Assembly (NCBI RefSeq): GCF_000571935.1
Contig: NZ_ATAX01000037.1
Span: 1-64,000 of the forward strand
Reading direction: 5' to 3'
Length of the DNA: 64,000 nucleotides
Source of the DNA: Ruminococcus flavefaciens 007c
GTDB lineage: Bacteria; Bacillota; Clostridia; Oscillospirales; Ruminococcaceae
Below, one piece after another: positions 53,820 through 61,420 of the stretch. Both the position numbers and the translations under genes were made by a program. How positions within the stretch are numbered: position 1 is the stretch's first letter; each line of letters opens with the position of its first letter. The notes beneath the pieces are model-generated. The model was not told the origin of the DNA. It saw nothing but the letters and a program-made list of their open reading frames with translations, and ran no database searches.

Positions 53820-54809
53820 TTACTCCTCCTCTCTGTATTTTTCAAGCAGCTCTGCCTGTCGTTCTATGCGCCTCTTAGCCTGTTCTCTCAGTTGCTGAGG
53901 CCCCATTATCTCTATTACGGGACCGAAACTCAGCAAACGTATGAGCATTTCCGTTTCGTCCTGTGTGTCATACCAGAGTTTAACGGTATACTGTCCCGTT
54001 TCAAGGTCGCGGACGGTGTGCTTTTCGTATGAAGCGAACTCCAGCATAAAGCGTTCAACGCCGTTTCGCTCCGTTGTTACCTTTATGACCGCAGGCGAGC
54101 TGCATTTCCTGCCGGAAAAATATTCTTCCATAGAAACAGGAGTGCGGAAAAACCGCCCGGTATCTATGATATTGGTTATTCGACCGATATTTATGATACC
54201 GCTGCTTCTTATCCTGTCATTTCGCAGCAGGTAGCAGTACACGCGGAATTTGTCATTTTTGGGAGAATACTCCATTTTCAGCAGCGCAAATTTACCGCTC
54301 ATTCGCTTACCGTGTCCCGAAACGAATTCGATATATACTATTTTTCGGTTTTTGACTGCTTCAAGGACAATGCGGAAATTTTTTATGTATTTTTCGTCGT
54401 AAAAATCGTCGCTGTCGGAAAAACGGTCGATAAACCTGAACTGCTCTCTTCTGTAAAGCGGCTCAGTGTCCGAAAGCCTTTTGTCAAGGGCTCTGAGTGT
54501 TTCGTCATCCATGAAAAGTCTTATCCTCGGATCGGAGAGCTTTGCTTTAAGCCACATTTTTTGCAGCTTTGTCAGCACCTTTACAGGTGCTTTTTTTGTT
54601 ATGCGGCAGAGTGTATTGTTTTCACCGCGTCTGAACAGTCCCCAGTCCTCTCCGCCCGGGATAAGCTTCTGAGGGAGAAACAGCACCGAATCGCGGAAAC
54701 CCTCATGCTTTACGGTCTCACGGACGGTCTTTTCGTCGGTAACCTTGTTTCCCAGCAGCTTTGCAGCAATACGGAAATATGTACCGTATATCTCACTGAA
54801 TATGTTCAT
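53820..54809 (-). CDS. WYL-domain transcriptional regulator B
   Basis: 329 residues. The central region (KNRKIVYIEFVSGHGKRMSGKFALLKMEYSPKNDKFRVYCYL) is a WYL domain, the ligand-sensing fold found in many bacterial regulators including RNA repair and phage defence loci. The C-terminus has the WCX-like extension (KLWYDTQDETEMLIRLLSFGPVIEIMGP). The N-terminal part is not a clear HTH. The start overlaps the upstream WYL gene by 17 bp, so both are translated together. Start 54809 is placed 6 nt from GGTG. Confidence 0.78.
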   Translation of the reverse strand: MNIFSEIYGTYFRIAAKLLGNKVTDEKTVRETVKHEGFRDSVLFLPQKLIPGGEDWGLFRRGENNTLCRITKKAPVKVLTKLQKMWLKAKLSDPRIRLFMDDETLRALDKRLSDTEPLYRREQFRFIDRFSDSDDFYDEKYIKNFRIVLEAVKNRKIVYIEFVSGHGKRMSGKFALLKMEYSPKNDKFRVYCYLLRNDRIRSSGIINIGRITNIIDTGRFFRTPVSMEEYFSGRKCSSPAVIKVTTERNGVERFMLEFASYEKHTVRDLETGQYTVKLWYDTQDETEMLIRLLSFGPVIEIMGPQQLREQAKRRIERQAELLEKYREEE

Positions 54810-56067
54810 CTTCATCACCGCCGTACATTTTTTGCATTCGTGATACATCATTGTAAAAACGCTGTCTTACGGTATCTGTGCCGCCTTCTATGCGGGCTAT
54901 CCTGCCGATGAAGGTCTTCGCCCAGTGCATCAGCTCATTGGGATCGAAAACATCGGCAGTCAGCGTATACAGGTGCTCTCCTGTTTTTTCAACGGAACAG
55001 CAGCGCTTCTCCCGCTCAAGACGTTCGATTATGTAGCCTTCCTTCTCCTCATCGGCAAAGAAGGTTATCTTCATGGGAGTGACTGTACCGGTTTCTTTGC
55101 GCATACCGAATGAAACACCGAAGCAATGGGAGATATTGCGGCTGAATTTGGCTCTGACAGCGTCATAATTCTCGCAGATATCACCTTTTTTTACTGTTTT
55201 CATATAGTCAAGGCGAAATGCCGAAAACCTTTTCAGTCCGGGGATATATGCTGCAAGATAGCGCCTTCCTGTCTGAACGGAAACAAGTATCTGCATGGGG
55301 ATCACATTGTTTTCTGTTCCCGAAAGGTCGCCTTCTTTGAGTCTTTTTGCAGAAAAGGTACGGAAGCAGACGCAGCGCTTCTCATCCATTGCCGAAAGTA
55401 TATCGGGGATAAGTATATCTTCAAGGGTATGGATAATGTAATTGTGCTTTATAAAGAAGAGGTCGTTTTTCAGTCTCCGCATTTTCAGTATGCTGTTGCC
55501 GATTATGCCGAAATGCTGGGTTTCGGAGAAAAACTTCAGGGCGTCGTCAAGTCCTCTGAAGCTGTTTATAAAGTCATCGGCAGTATCTGACGACAGTGAA
55601 TAGCATAGGGTCTTGCCCTGTTTTTCTGCAATTATCATTCCTTCGTCGACGTATTCCCTGAGCTTGTTGCGGACTGTCTGATCGTCAAAAAGCTGCTCAT
55701 ATTCGCTGTTCAGAGTATCGTTCAGCTCTCTGAGAGTGCGGCTCTTGCCATCCTGCAATATATCTGTAAGGAGAAAGTGCAGCTTTATATCGTTATCTGT
55801 GAAGCTTTTTGAGTAGTATGCGTTATACAGCGGGTTTTCAGGAATATGTCCGCTGTCGACGGATATTGAAACGCTCCTGCCGCGGACTGAATCGTCATAG
55901 CGCATATAATCGCCCATCCAGCTCTCCACACGTCGTTTTTCATCACCGTATGTACGGACACTCTTGCGGTCAAAGTCGCTTCTGACCTTACAGCCGTATA
56001 TGAAAAAATCACGTACATAATCACGCGTTTTATCGAAATTCTTTATAAGTTCGGAAAAACCTGCCAT
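54793..56067 (-). CDS. WYL-domain transcriptional regulator A with winged-helix start
   Basis: 424 residues. The N-terminal part has a winged-helix-like segment (LHFLLTDILQDGKSRTLRELNDTLNSEYEQLFDDQTVRNKLREYVDEGMI, residues ~95-145) as expected for DNA binding. A WYL domain follows (about 225-320: KRCVCFRTFS ... MQILVSVQTGRRYLAAYIPG) and a WCX extension to the end. It diverges from rtcB by ~150 bp and starts the minus-strand operon, so it probably controls both arms. The ribosome site GAAAGGAGCTG is strong. Confidence 0.8.
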   Translation of the reverse strand: MAGFSELIKNFDKTRDYVRDFFIYGCKVRSDFDRKSVRTYGDEKRRVESWMGDYMRYDDSVRGRSVSISVDSGHIPENPLYNAYYSKSFTDNDIKLHFLLTDILQDGKSRTLRELNDTLNSEYEQLFDDQTVRNKLREYVDEGMIIAEKQGKTLCYSLSSDTADDFINSFRGLDDALKFFSETQHFGIIGNSILKMRRLKNDLFFIKHNYIIHTLEDILIPDILSAMDEKRCVCFRTFSAKRLKEGDLSGTENNVIPMQILVSVQTGRRYLAAYIPGLKRFSAFRLDYMKTVKKGDICENYDAVRAKFSRNISHCFGVSFGMRKETGTVTPMKITFFADEEKEGYIIERLEREKRCCSVEKTGEHLYTLTADVFDPNELMHWAKTFIGRIARIEGGTDTVRQRFYNDVSRMQKMYGGDEDEHIQ

Positions 56068-56093
56068 ATTTTTCAGCTCCTTTCTACATTTAT

Positions 56094-56122
56094 ATATTAG
56101 CAGAATTTTTTCTCCTTTGCAA
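56094..56122 (-). promoter_or_regulatory. possible promoter of the WYL operon
   Basis: On the minus strand TTGCAA and TAATAT are separated by 17 bp. Two mismatches in each box. Confidence 0.45.
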
Positions 56123-56173
56123 TACGGCAGAGAGTGTGTGCAGAAAAATTTATATGATTATTTCCAATTCCTG

Positions 56174-56182
56174 TGGTATACT
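56174..56182 (+). promoter_or_regulatory. possible extended -10 promoter of rtcB
   Basis: TGGTATACT is an extended -10 element; no good -35 box. No sigma-54 type (GG-N10-GC) element is seen, unlike rtcB operons of enterobacteria. Confidence 0.55.
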
Positions 56183-56215
56183 AAAGTCAAGCTAAAGGAA
56201 AGAGAAGTGAAGAAA

Positions 56216-57451
56216 ATGTTCGTACATTACAACAAGAACGAAAAAATGCTCCCGATAAAGATATGGCAGACAGATATGGAAGCTGTCGGTGAGAAGTGTA
56301 TCGAACAGGCGGAGCACCTTGCGAAGTTACCCTTCGCACACAAGTGGATAGCACTTATGCCCGACACTCATGCAGGAAAGGGTATGCCCATAGGCGGAGT
56401 TATCGCCTGCGAGGACGTTGTTATCCCCAACGCGGTAGGAGTTGATATAGGCTGCGGCATGGCTTATGTCCAGACTGATATCCCTGTATCGTTTCTCCGT
56501 GAAACAGTAACAGGCAGCGGCAACCTTGTGCAGACTATCTGCGGCGATATCCTGAGAAATATTCCCACAGGCTTCGCGCATTACAAGACAGCTCAGGCAT
56601 CTGAGGTCCTGGACCGTGCAAAGGCTGAAATGGGACAGTATGAGGCTGATAAGGAGCTTATCCCTCAGATAGAGGAGGGATACTTTCAGGCAGGTACTCT
56701 CGGCGGCGGAAATCACTTCATCGAGCTCCAGCAGGACGACGACGGAATTTGCGGTATCATGCTCCATTCTGGAAGCCGTCACTTCGGAAATATCGTGGGA
56801 CAGTACTTCAATAAGATAGCTCACGGGCTCAATGACAAGTGGTTCTCACAGGTGCCCAATGAGTGGAATTTACCGTTCTTACCTGTGGATACAGATGAAG
56901 GTAAGCGTTATCTTGCATGGATGCAGCTCTGTATGGATTTCGCCTATGAGAACCGTGCTATCATGCTGGGAAAGATCAAGGAGATATTCGCAAAGCACAT
57001 CGAGAAGCATACAGGCATAGCTCCTGTATTCTCAGGTGAGATAAACTGCCACCACAACTACGCAGCACTTGAAAATCACTTTGGCAAGAATGTATGGGTA
57101 CACAGAAAGGGTGCTATCCGTGCAGGCGAGGGTGAAATGGGCATTATTCCCGGAGCTATGGGCTCATACAGCTATATAGTACGCGGCAAGGGCAATCCCG
57201 ACAGCTTTATGTCCTCGTCTCACGGCGCAGGCAGAGCTTACTCCAGAACCGCAGCAAAGGATACATTCTCCGTAGAGTCCGTAATGGTCGACCTGAAGGA
57301 AAAGAATGTAGTTCTTGCCAAGAATAATAAGAACGATGTAGCTGAGGAAGCTCGTTTTGCATACAAGAATATCGACGATGTAATGGCAAATCAGCAGGAT
57401 CTTACAGAGCCTGTAAAGAAGTTATTTACCGTCGGAGTAGTAAAGGGTTAA
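56216..57451 (+). CDS. rtcB: RtcB RNA ligase
   Basis: 411 residues. Characteristic motifs: GVDIGCGM with metal ligand Cys80 after Asp77, GTLGGGNHF, HSGSRHFG, NCHHNYAA, VHRKGAIRAGEGE and SSSHGAGRAYSR with His336, the site of GMP attachment. This is the shorter bacterial form. It joins RNA 2',3'-cyclic phosphate or 3'-phosphate ends to 5'-OH ends. ATG 56216 (MFVHYNKNEK) matches family N-termini, with purine-rich AAAGGAAAGAG upstream. No archease or RtcA is nearby; instead a structured RNA array and a Ro-like protein follow. Confidence 0.95.
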   Translation: MFVHYNKNEKMLPIKIWQTDMEAVGEKCIEQAEHLAKLPFAHKWIALMPDTHAGKGMPIGGVIACEDVVIPNAVGVDIGCGMAYVQTDIPVSFLRETVTGSGNLVQTICGDILRNIPTGFAHYKTAQASEVLDRAKAEMGQYEADKELIPQIEEGYFQAGTLGGGNHFIELQQDDDGICGIMLHSGSRHFGNIVGQYFNKIAHGLNDKWFSQVPNEWNLPFLPVDTDEGKRYLAWMQLCMDFAYENRAIMLGKIKEIFAKHIEKHTGIAPVFSGEINCHHNYAALENHFGKNVWVHRKGAIRAGEGEMGIIPGAMGSYSYIVRGKGNPDSFMSSSHGAGRAYSRTAAKDTFSVESVMVDLKEKNVVLAKNNKNDVAEEARFAYKNIDDVMANQQDLTEPVKKLFTVGVVKG

Positions 57452-57455
57452 TTTT

Positions 57456-57861
57456 TCGCCGCTTACAGCAATCGAGGCGGTTCATTCAAGAACGGGTTCA
57501 ACTCCCACGGCAACGAGTTTTAAGACACTGACAGCAAATTTTTAATGAAAATGGATTATTCATACGGTGTCTTGATATTATATTTTTATTGATCTAAGGC
57601 ACAAACAGCAATTATCATTATCCTGTCACGATAAAATGTGCCTTGATAAGACGCACACAGCAATAGTTTATTTTTCATCTGGTTAATGAATAAGGCGTCT
57701 TGGTTCACATCATCATTCAAAAAATTTTCGGCTCTGACAGCATTATTCAGGGACGCAGGAAGCTGCCCCTATGTGGTAAGCACTGTGCTAAAAATGAGCC
57801 GCGACTAAGTCAGCAACAGCATAAGGAATTGGTCATTACAGGTTCAAATCCTGTCCTGCGG
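57456..57861 (+). ncRNA. array of Y-RNA-like structured units between rtcB and a Ro-like gene
   Basis: In the 451 bp between two coding regions, a unit consisting of a 7-nt 5' stem, 2 nt, then ACAGCAA occurs four times (motif at 57465, 57531, 57605, 57657), with a weaker fifth (ACAGCAT at 57737). In the three middle units the 5' stem pairs with a distal strand: AAGACAC/GTGTCTT (57522-57573), AAGGCACA/TGTGCCTT (57596-57644) and AAGACGC/GCGTCTT (57648-57701). Base changes are compensated, and each holds an inner 5-bp stem. In unit 1 (57456-57506) the pairing is short (CCGC/GCGG), followed by small hairpins including a T-arm-like GGG/CCC hairpin with a TTCAACT loop. Bacterial Y RNAs are usually encoded next to Ro genes, and one class has a tRNA-like module; the array ends in one. 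The Y RNA identity is inference; the repeated structure is seen directly. Confidence 0.8.
57753..57861 (+). ncRNA. tRNA-like element with perfect T-arm and no usable anticodon
   Basis: Acceptor-like strands ACGCAGG (57753-57759) and CCTGCGG (57855-57861) pair in 6 of 7 positions. The T-arm is canonical: 5-bp stem ACAGG/CCTGT with a TTCAAAT loop (57838-57854). A D-arm is suggested by GCT/AGC around a loop with GGTA (57762-57781). In place of a 17-nt anticodon arm there is a longer bulged stem (CTGTGCT with AGCAACAG, 57783-57819) and an 18-nt connector. No CCA is encoded. This resembles the tRNA-like module of YrlA RNAs more than any tRNA. The weak fifth repeat stem (57729-57734 with 57796-57801) would cross these pairs, so both cannot form in a simple fold. 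Confidence 0.75.
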
Positions 57862-57902
57862 AATCGTATGGTAAAAAACGCTGACTTGAAAGGAGAATTA
57901 TT

Positions 57903-59375
57903 ATGCTTAACTACTTAAAGAACGAGTCCAACATGGCATATACCGAGAACGGCGGTACTGCTTACCGTTCAACAGAGTCCTTCTGCCTTGATATGTTCTT
58001 CAAGGCAGGAGCTATGAGAAATTCCACAGCCAAGGAGATAGCTGATGTGGTAACACGCGCTTATGCCGAGGATCCCGACAAGACCATGAAGATAATCTTC
58101 TTCGCCCGTGACGCAAGAGGCGGTCTGGGTGAGAGACGTTTCTTCCGCTGTGCAGTTTCAGCACTGGTAAAGACAGCTCCCAAGGCTGTTGAGAAGAATA
58201 TCCCTCTGTTCGCTGAGTATGGCCGTTTCGATGACCTCTGTGTACTGCTGGGTACTCCTCTGGAGAACGCAGCAGCTAAGGAGATAAAGGCTCAGCTGGA
58301 TAAGGATATCGCAGCTATGAACGCAAAGGGTCAGGCTTCTCTGCTTGCAAAGTGGCTGCCCTCAGTCAACGCCTCCTCAAAGGATACACGAAACAAGGGC
58401 AGACGTATGGCAGCACTGCTTGGCATGACTGAGCCTGCATACAGACGAACTCTGTCCGCTCTGAGAGCATACACAGATATACTGGAGAATCGTCTCCGTG
58501 AGCGTGACTACACATTCGACTACGAGGTGCAGCCCTCATGCGCTATGTTCAAGTACCGCCGCGCTTTTATCAGAAATGATAACGAGCGTTATACGGGTTA
58601 CCTGAATAACGTACACAACGGCACAGCAAAGCTGAATGCCGACAGACTGTTCCCCTACGACATAGTCAGAGCAGCACTTGCAGGCAATATCTCAGCCACT
58701 GAGAGAAAGTCTCTGGACGCTGCATGGAAGTCCCTGCCCGACCTGACAGCTTCAGGACGTGAGAACGCCATAGCTGTTATAGACGGTTCAGGCTCAATGA
58801 CCTGTGGCTTCGGAGGTATACGTCCTATAGACGCAGCACTGTCTCTGGGAATATACTTCGCAGAGCACAATAGAGGTGAGTTTGCAAACCACTTCATCAC
58901 TTTCTCCGAGAAACCCCGTCTCGTGGAGATAAAGGGCAGGGATATAGTGGATAAGGTTCGTTACTGCGATACCTTCAACGAGGTGGCAAATACAAACCTG
59001 GAGGCTGTGTTCATGCTGATACTCCGTACAGCTGTAAAGAACAAGGTCTCAGCAGCAGATATGCCCTCGAAGCTCTACATAATATCCGATATGCAGTTCG
59101 ACTGCTGTGTTGTCGGCGGCAATGACGATGTACTGTTCAAGGCAATGAGAAAGCTCTACAACAAGTACGGCTACGATCTGCCTGAGATAGTATTCTGGAA
59201 CGTAAATGCAAGATGTGACGCCATGCCTGTAACACGCTCCGAAACAGGAGCTGCACTGGTATCGGGCTACACACCCGCTGTATTCGATATGGTCATGGGC
59301 GGTGAAATATCCCCCGAGGCTGTAATGGATAAGATACTTGCTTCAAAGAGATATGCTGCAATAACTGCGGCATGA
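57903..59375 (+). CDS. DUF2828 / TROVE-like vWA protein (Ro60-like)
   Basis: 490 residues, soluble. The N-terminal part is an alpha-helical repeat region with AYRSTESFCLDMFFKAGAM, IIFFARDARGGLGERRFFR, FAEYGRFDDL and LLAKWLPS, which are typical of DUF2828 and close in plan to TROVE. The C-terminal vWA domain has an intact metal site starting DGSGS at 294-298 and ISDMQFD. Ro60/Rsr proteins have the same TROVE plus vWA plan and bind Y RNA and misfolded RNA. The position after rtcB and a structured RNA array supports a Ro role. AAAGGAG precedes ATG 57903. Confidence 0.85.
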   Translation: MLNYLKNESNMAYTENGGTAYRSTESFCLDMFFKAGAMRNSTAKEIADVVTRAYAEDPDKTMKIIFFARDARGGLGERRFFRCAVSALVKTAPKAVEKNIPLFAEYGRFDDLCVLLGTPLENAAAKEIKAQLDKDIAAMNAKGQASLLAKWLPSVNASSKDTRNKGRRMAALLGMTEPAYRRTLSALRAYTDILENRLRERDYTFDYEVQPSCAMFKYRRAFIRNDNERYTGYLNNVHNGTAKLNADRLFPYDIVRAALAGNISATERKSLDAAWKSLPDLTASGRENAIAVIDGSGSMTCGFGGIRPIDAALSLGIYFAEHNRGEFANHFITFSEKPRLVEIKGRDIVDKVRYCDTFNEVANTNLEAVFMLILRTAVKNKVSAADMPSKLYIISDMQFDCCVVGGNDDVLFKAMRKLYNKYGYDLPEIVFWNVNARCDAMPVTRSETGAALVSGYTPAVFDMVMGGEISPEAVMDKILASKRYAAITAA

Positions 59376-59392
59376 ATATACACATACGGTAT

Positions 59393-59424
59393 AAGGCATC
59401 GTCCTATTATGGGGACGGTGCCTT
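59393..59424 (+). terminator. terminator after the Ro-like gene
   Basis: A 12-bp stem (AAGGCATCGTCC with GGACGGTGCCTT, one G-U), 8-nt loop, weak T tail. Confidence 0.75.
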
Positions 59425-59440
59425 TGTCTATTGTGTATAA

Positions 59441-59469
59441 TTGACACTCGATTCATTTGTGCATATATA
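59441..59469 (+). promoter_or_regulatory. promoter of the esterase gene
   Basis: TTGACA (59441-59446) and TATATA (59464-59469), 17-bp spacer. The ~125-nt leader holds a small perfect hairpin, AAGAACC/GGTTCTT at 59523-59539. Confidence 0.8.
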
Positions 59470-59601
59470 CAAAACGAAGAGGGGCGTCGTCTTTTTCAGC
59501 CATGAAAAACACTTGTTATTGAAAGAACCAGGGGTTCTTGATGTTTCGGAAAAAAGCCGGCTTGTTTTCACGGAACTGTTCATTTGATCGGAGGAATAAT
59601 T

Positions 59602-61233
59602 ATGAAAAGATTCATAGCATTTTTGCTTTCACTTACACTTGTATACAGTGCAGTTTCATGCAGCGGAAACAGCAGCAGTACGTTGAAAAATATAAGTGGA
59701 ACGGCCGTAACGGATGAAGTGCCTGCGAAAATAAAGCTTGAAAACCATATGACGGAGAAAGAGCGCTCACGTGTAAGCTCGGGTGAGCTTACAGTCTTTG
59801 ATCATATGCAGGATTCTCAGAAGAAAAGCTCAGTTCCCGATGACGGGGTATACCTGGAGCTTTGGTCTGAAGATGACTGGATCGCAGATATTAAAGAATA
59901 CTTTAAGGATCATCCCGAAGAATTGGAAGGGACGACGATAGAGGAGTTCATTGAGAAGAACAGATCAGGATTCAATGAGATCCATGATATTTTCATTAAC
60001 GGCAGATGCTTTGAAGGTTATCGGTTTGAACCGTTTTTAGGCTACGACGGCGGAGAGCTCAGATTAAGGGAGCCGAGTCCTTATTTTTGTTGTTCCGACG
60101 GAAACGGGGGATATTATTATGTGGATGAAGACAATAACAGGTTCTCAGAGGAGGAGATACAGGAAAAGTATGACAGCTTTTATGCTGAGGAGCGTTATTT
60201 AACATTTGCGGATTTTGAAGAGTTCAAGCCTTATCTGAAAAAACAGATAGAACGTGTGGTGCGTATATTTGCATCTGATATGGACGAAGAGACTATCCGT
60301 GAAAGGATAGAATATGAATATAATGATAATATAGCTGTGTGGGAAGCTGTCATTGCAGGCAATTACAAAACCCTGCCTGTAGGAACTGCGGAAAAGTTCT
60401 ATGAGGAAATTGAGAGCAGCAGTGCTGCCACATGGGAGATAGACCGCCGTAAGGTTGAAGAAATTGCGCCCTATGTAAAGGAGTACAATATCTACGATGA
60501 ACAGCTTGATACGAATTTTGTAGTACACGTTACACTTCCGCCTGACTTTGATCCGCAAAAGACATATCCGGCGTATGTGCTTACGGACGGTGTATGGCGC
60601 TTTAATAACTCAGCCGATCTGAGAAAGGCAATGGAGGAGGGAAAGGCTTCGGAGGTGATAATTGTGAGCATAGGCTACGATTATTCCATTGACGGAACAA
60701 ATGATGAATACCGTATAAAGTATTTCTGCGATCGCTGCGAGGATTTTCTTACCTTTATCACAGATGATCTTATGCCTTACCTCGGTGAGAAATACAGTAT
60801 TGATTACGGCTCTTCCACACTTTTCGGACATTCTCTCGGCGGAACATTTGCCCATTATGCAGTATTCAACTCGGATAAATATGAAAATCAACCCTTCAGA
60901 AACTATATCATAGGAAGCCCCGCATTCTGGTCTCCGGGATTCTTGCCGTACACCAAGGGCGATGAGTTCAGACATGAATACGGCTATTTTGACCGTAACG
61001 ACAGCTTGGACAAGAACCTGTTCATTTGCGGCGGAGCAGATGAGGATCCCGTTTATCAGGAGTATTACGGTGAAAACGACTCTACGCTTGAAGGGATACA
61101 GCACCTTATGGACAGACTGAAGGAGTACGGTGTTACCACAGCGGAAAGCAAGATATACCCGAATTCCGAACATTATCAGTTTATACCCGAAATGCTGGTA
61201 GAGGTGCTGGAGATGTACTATCCTCCTCAGTAA
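59602..61233 (+). CDS. lipoprotein esterase (esterase D / PF00756-like)
   Basis: 543 residues. Lipoprotein signal with AVSC (lipidated Cys near 20). An unknown, acidic N-terminal region (about 25-290) precedes an alpha/beta hydrolase of the esterase D type: VHVTLPPDFDPQKTYPAYVLTDG, VIIVSIGYDY, and the nucleophile Ser411 in FGHSLGG, with a late SEHYQFIP His. Enzymes of this family in rumen bacteria are often feruloyl or acetyl esterases of hemicellulose or siderophore esterases; the substrate is not clear. GGAGG is 7 nt before ATG 59602. It has no dockerin, but is anchored to the membrane. Confidence 0.82.
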   Translation: MKRFIAFLLSLTLVYSAVSCSGNSSSTLKNISGTAVTDEVPAKIKLENHMTEKERSRVSSGELTVFDHMQDSQKKSSVPDDGVYLELWSEDDWIADIKEYFKDHPEELEGTTIEEFIEKNRSGFNEIHDIFINGRCFEGYRFEPFLGYDGGELRLREPSPYFCCSDGNGGYYYVDEDNNRFSEEEIQEKYDSFYAEERYLTFADFEEFKPYLKKQIERVVRIFASDMDEETIRERIEYEYNDNIAVWEAVIAGNYKTLPVGTAEKFYEEIESSSAATWEIDRRKVEEIAPYVKEYNIYDEQLDTNFVVHVTLPPDFDPQKTYPAYVLTDGVWRFNNSADLRKAMEEGKASEVIIVSIGYDYSIDGTNDEYRIKYFCDRCEDFLTFITDDLMPYLGEKYSIDYGSSTLFGHSLGGTFAHYAVFNSDKYENQPFRNYIIGSPAFWSPGFLPYTKGDEFRHEYGYFDRNDSLDKNLFICGGADEDPVYQEYYGENDSTLEGIQHLMDRLKEYGVTTAESKIYPNSEHYQFIPEMLVEVLEMYYPPQ

Positions 61234-61420
61234 GAAAGTATCGGAATATTACAGGCAGACAGCTGTTTTTTAGCTGTGCGGAAAAGAGAAATGAAAAAAT
61301 ATTTGTTTTGTGTCTGGTTTGAGCAGATGAGTTCGTTTGTTTTAAATGGAAGCGATCGCATAATCCAATAATATATTTACTATAAAAGACGTCACATTGC
61401 TTTATAGAAAGGAAAACAAT

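Noticed and set aside
57728..57802. A fifth full repeat unit of the RNA array
   Set aside because: Motif is ACAGCAT and its stem crosses the tRNA-like acceptor pairs; kept only as a weak unit.
57753..57862. An ordinary tRNA gene
   Set aside because: T-arm and acceptor fit but there is no 7-nt anticodon loop on a 5-bp stem and the element is about 109 nt; treated as tRNA-like.
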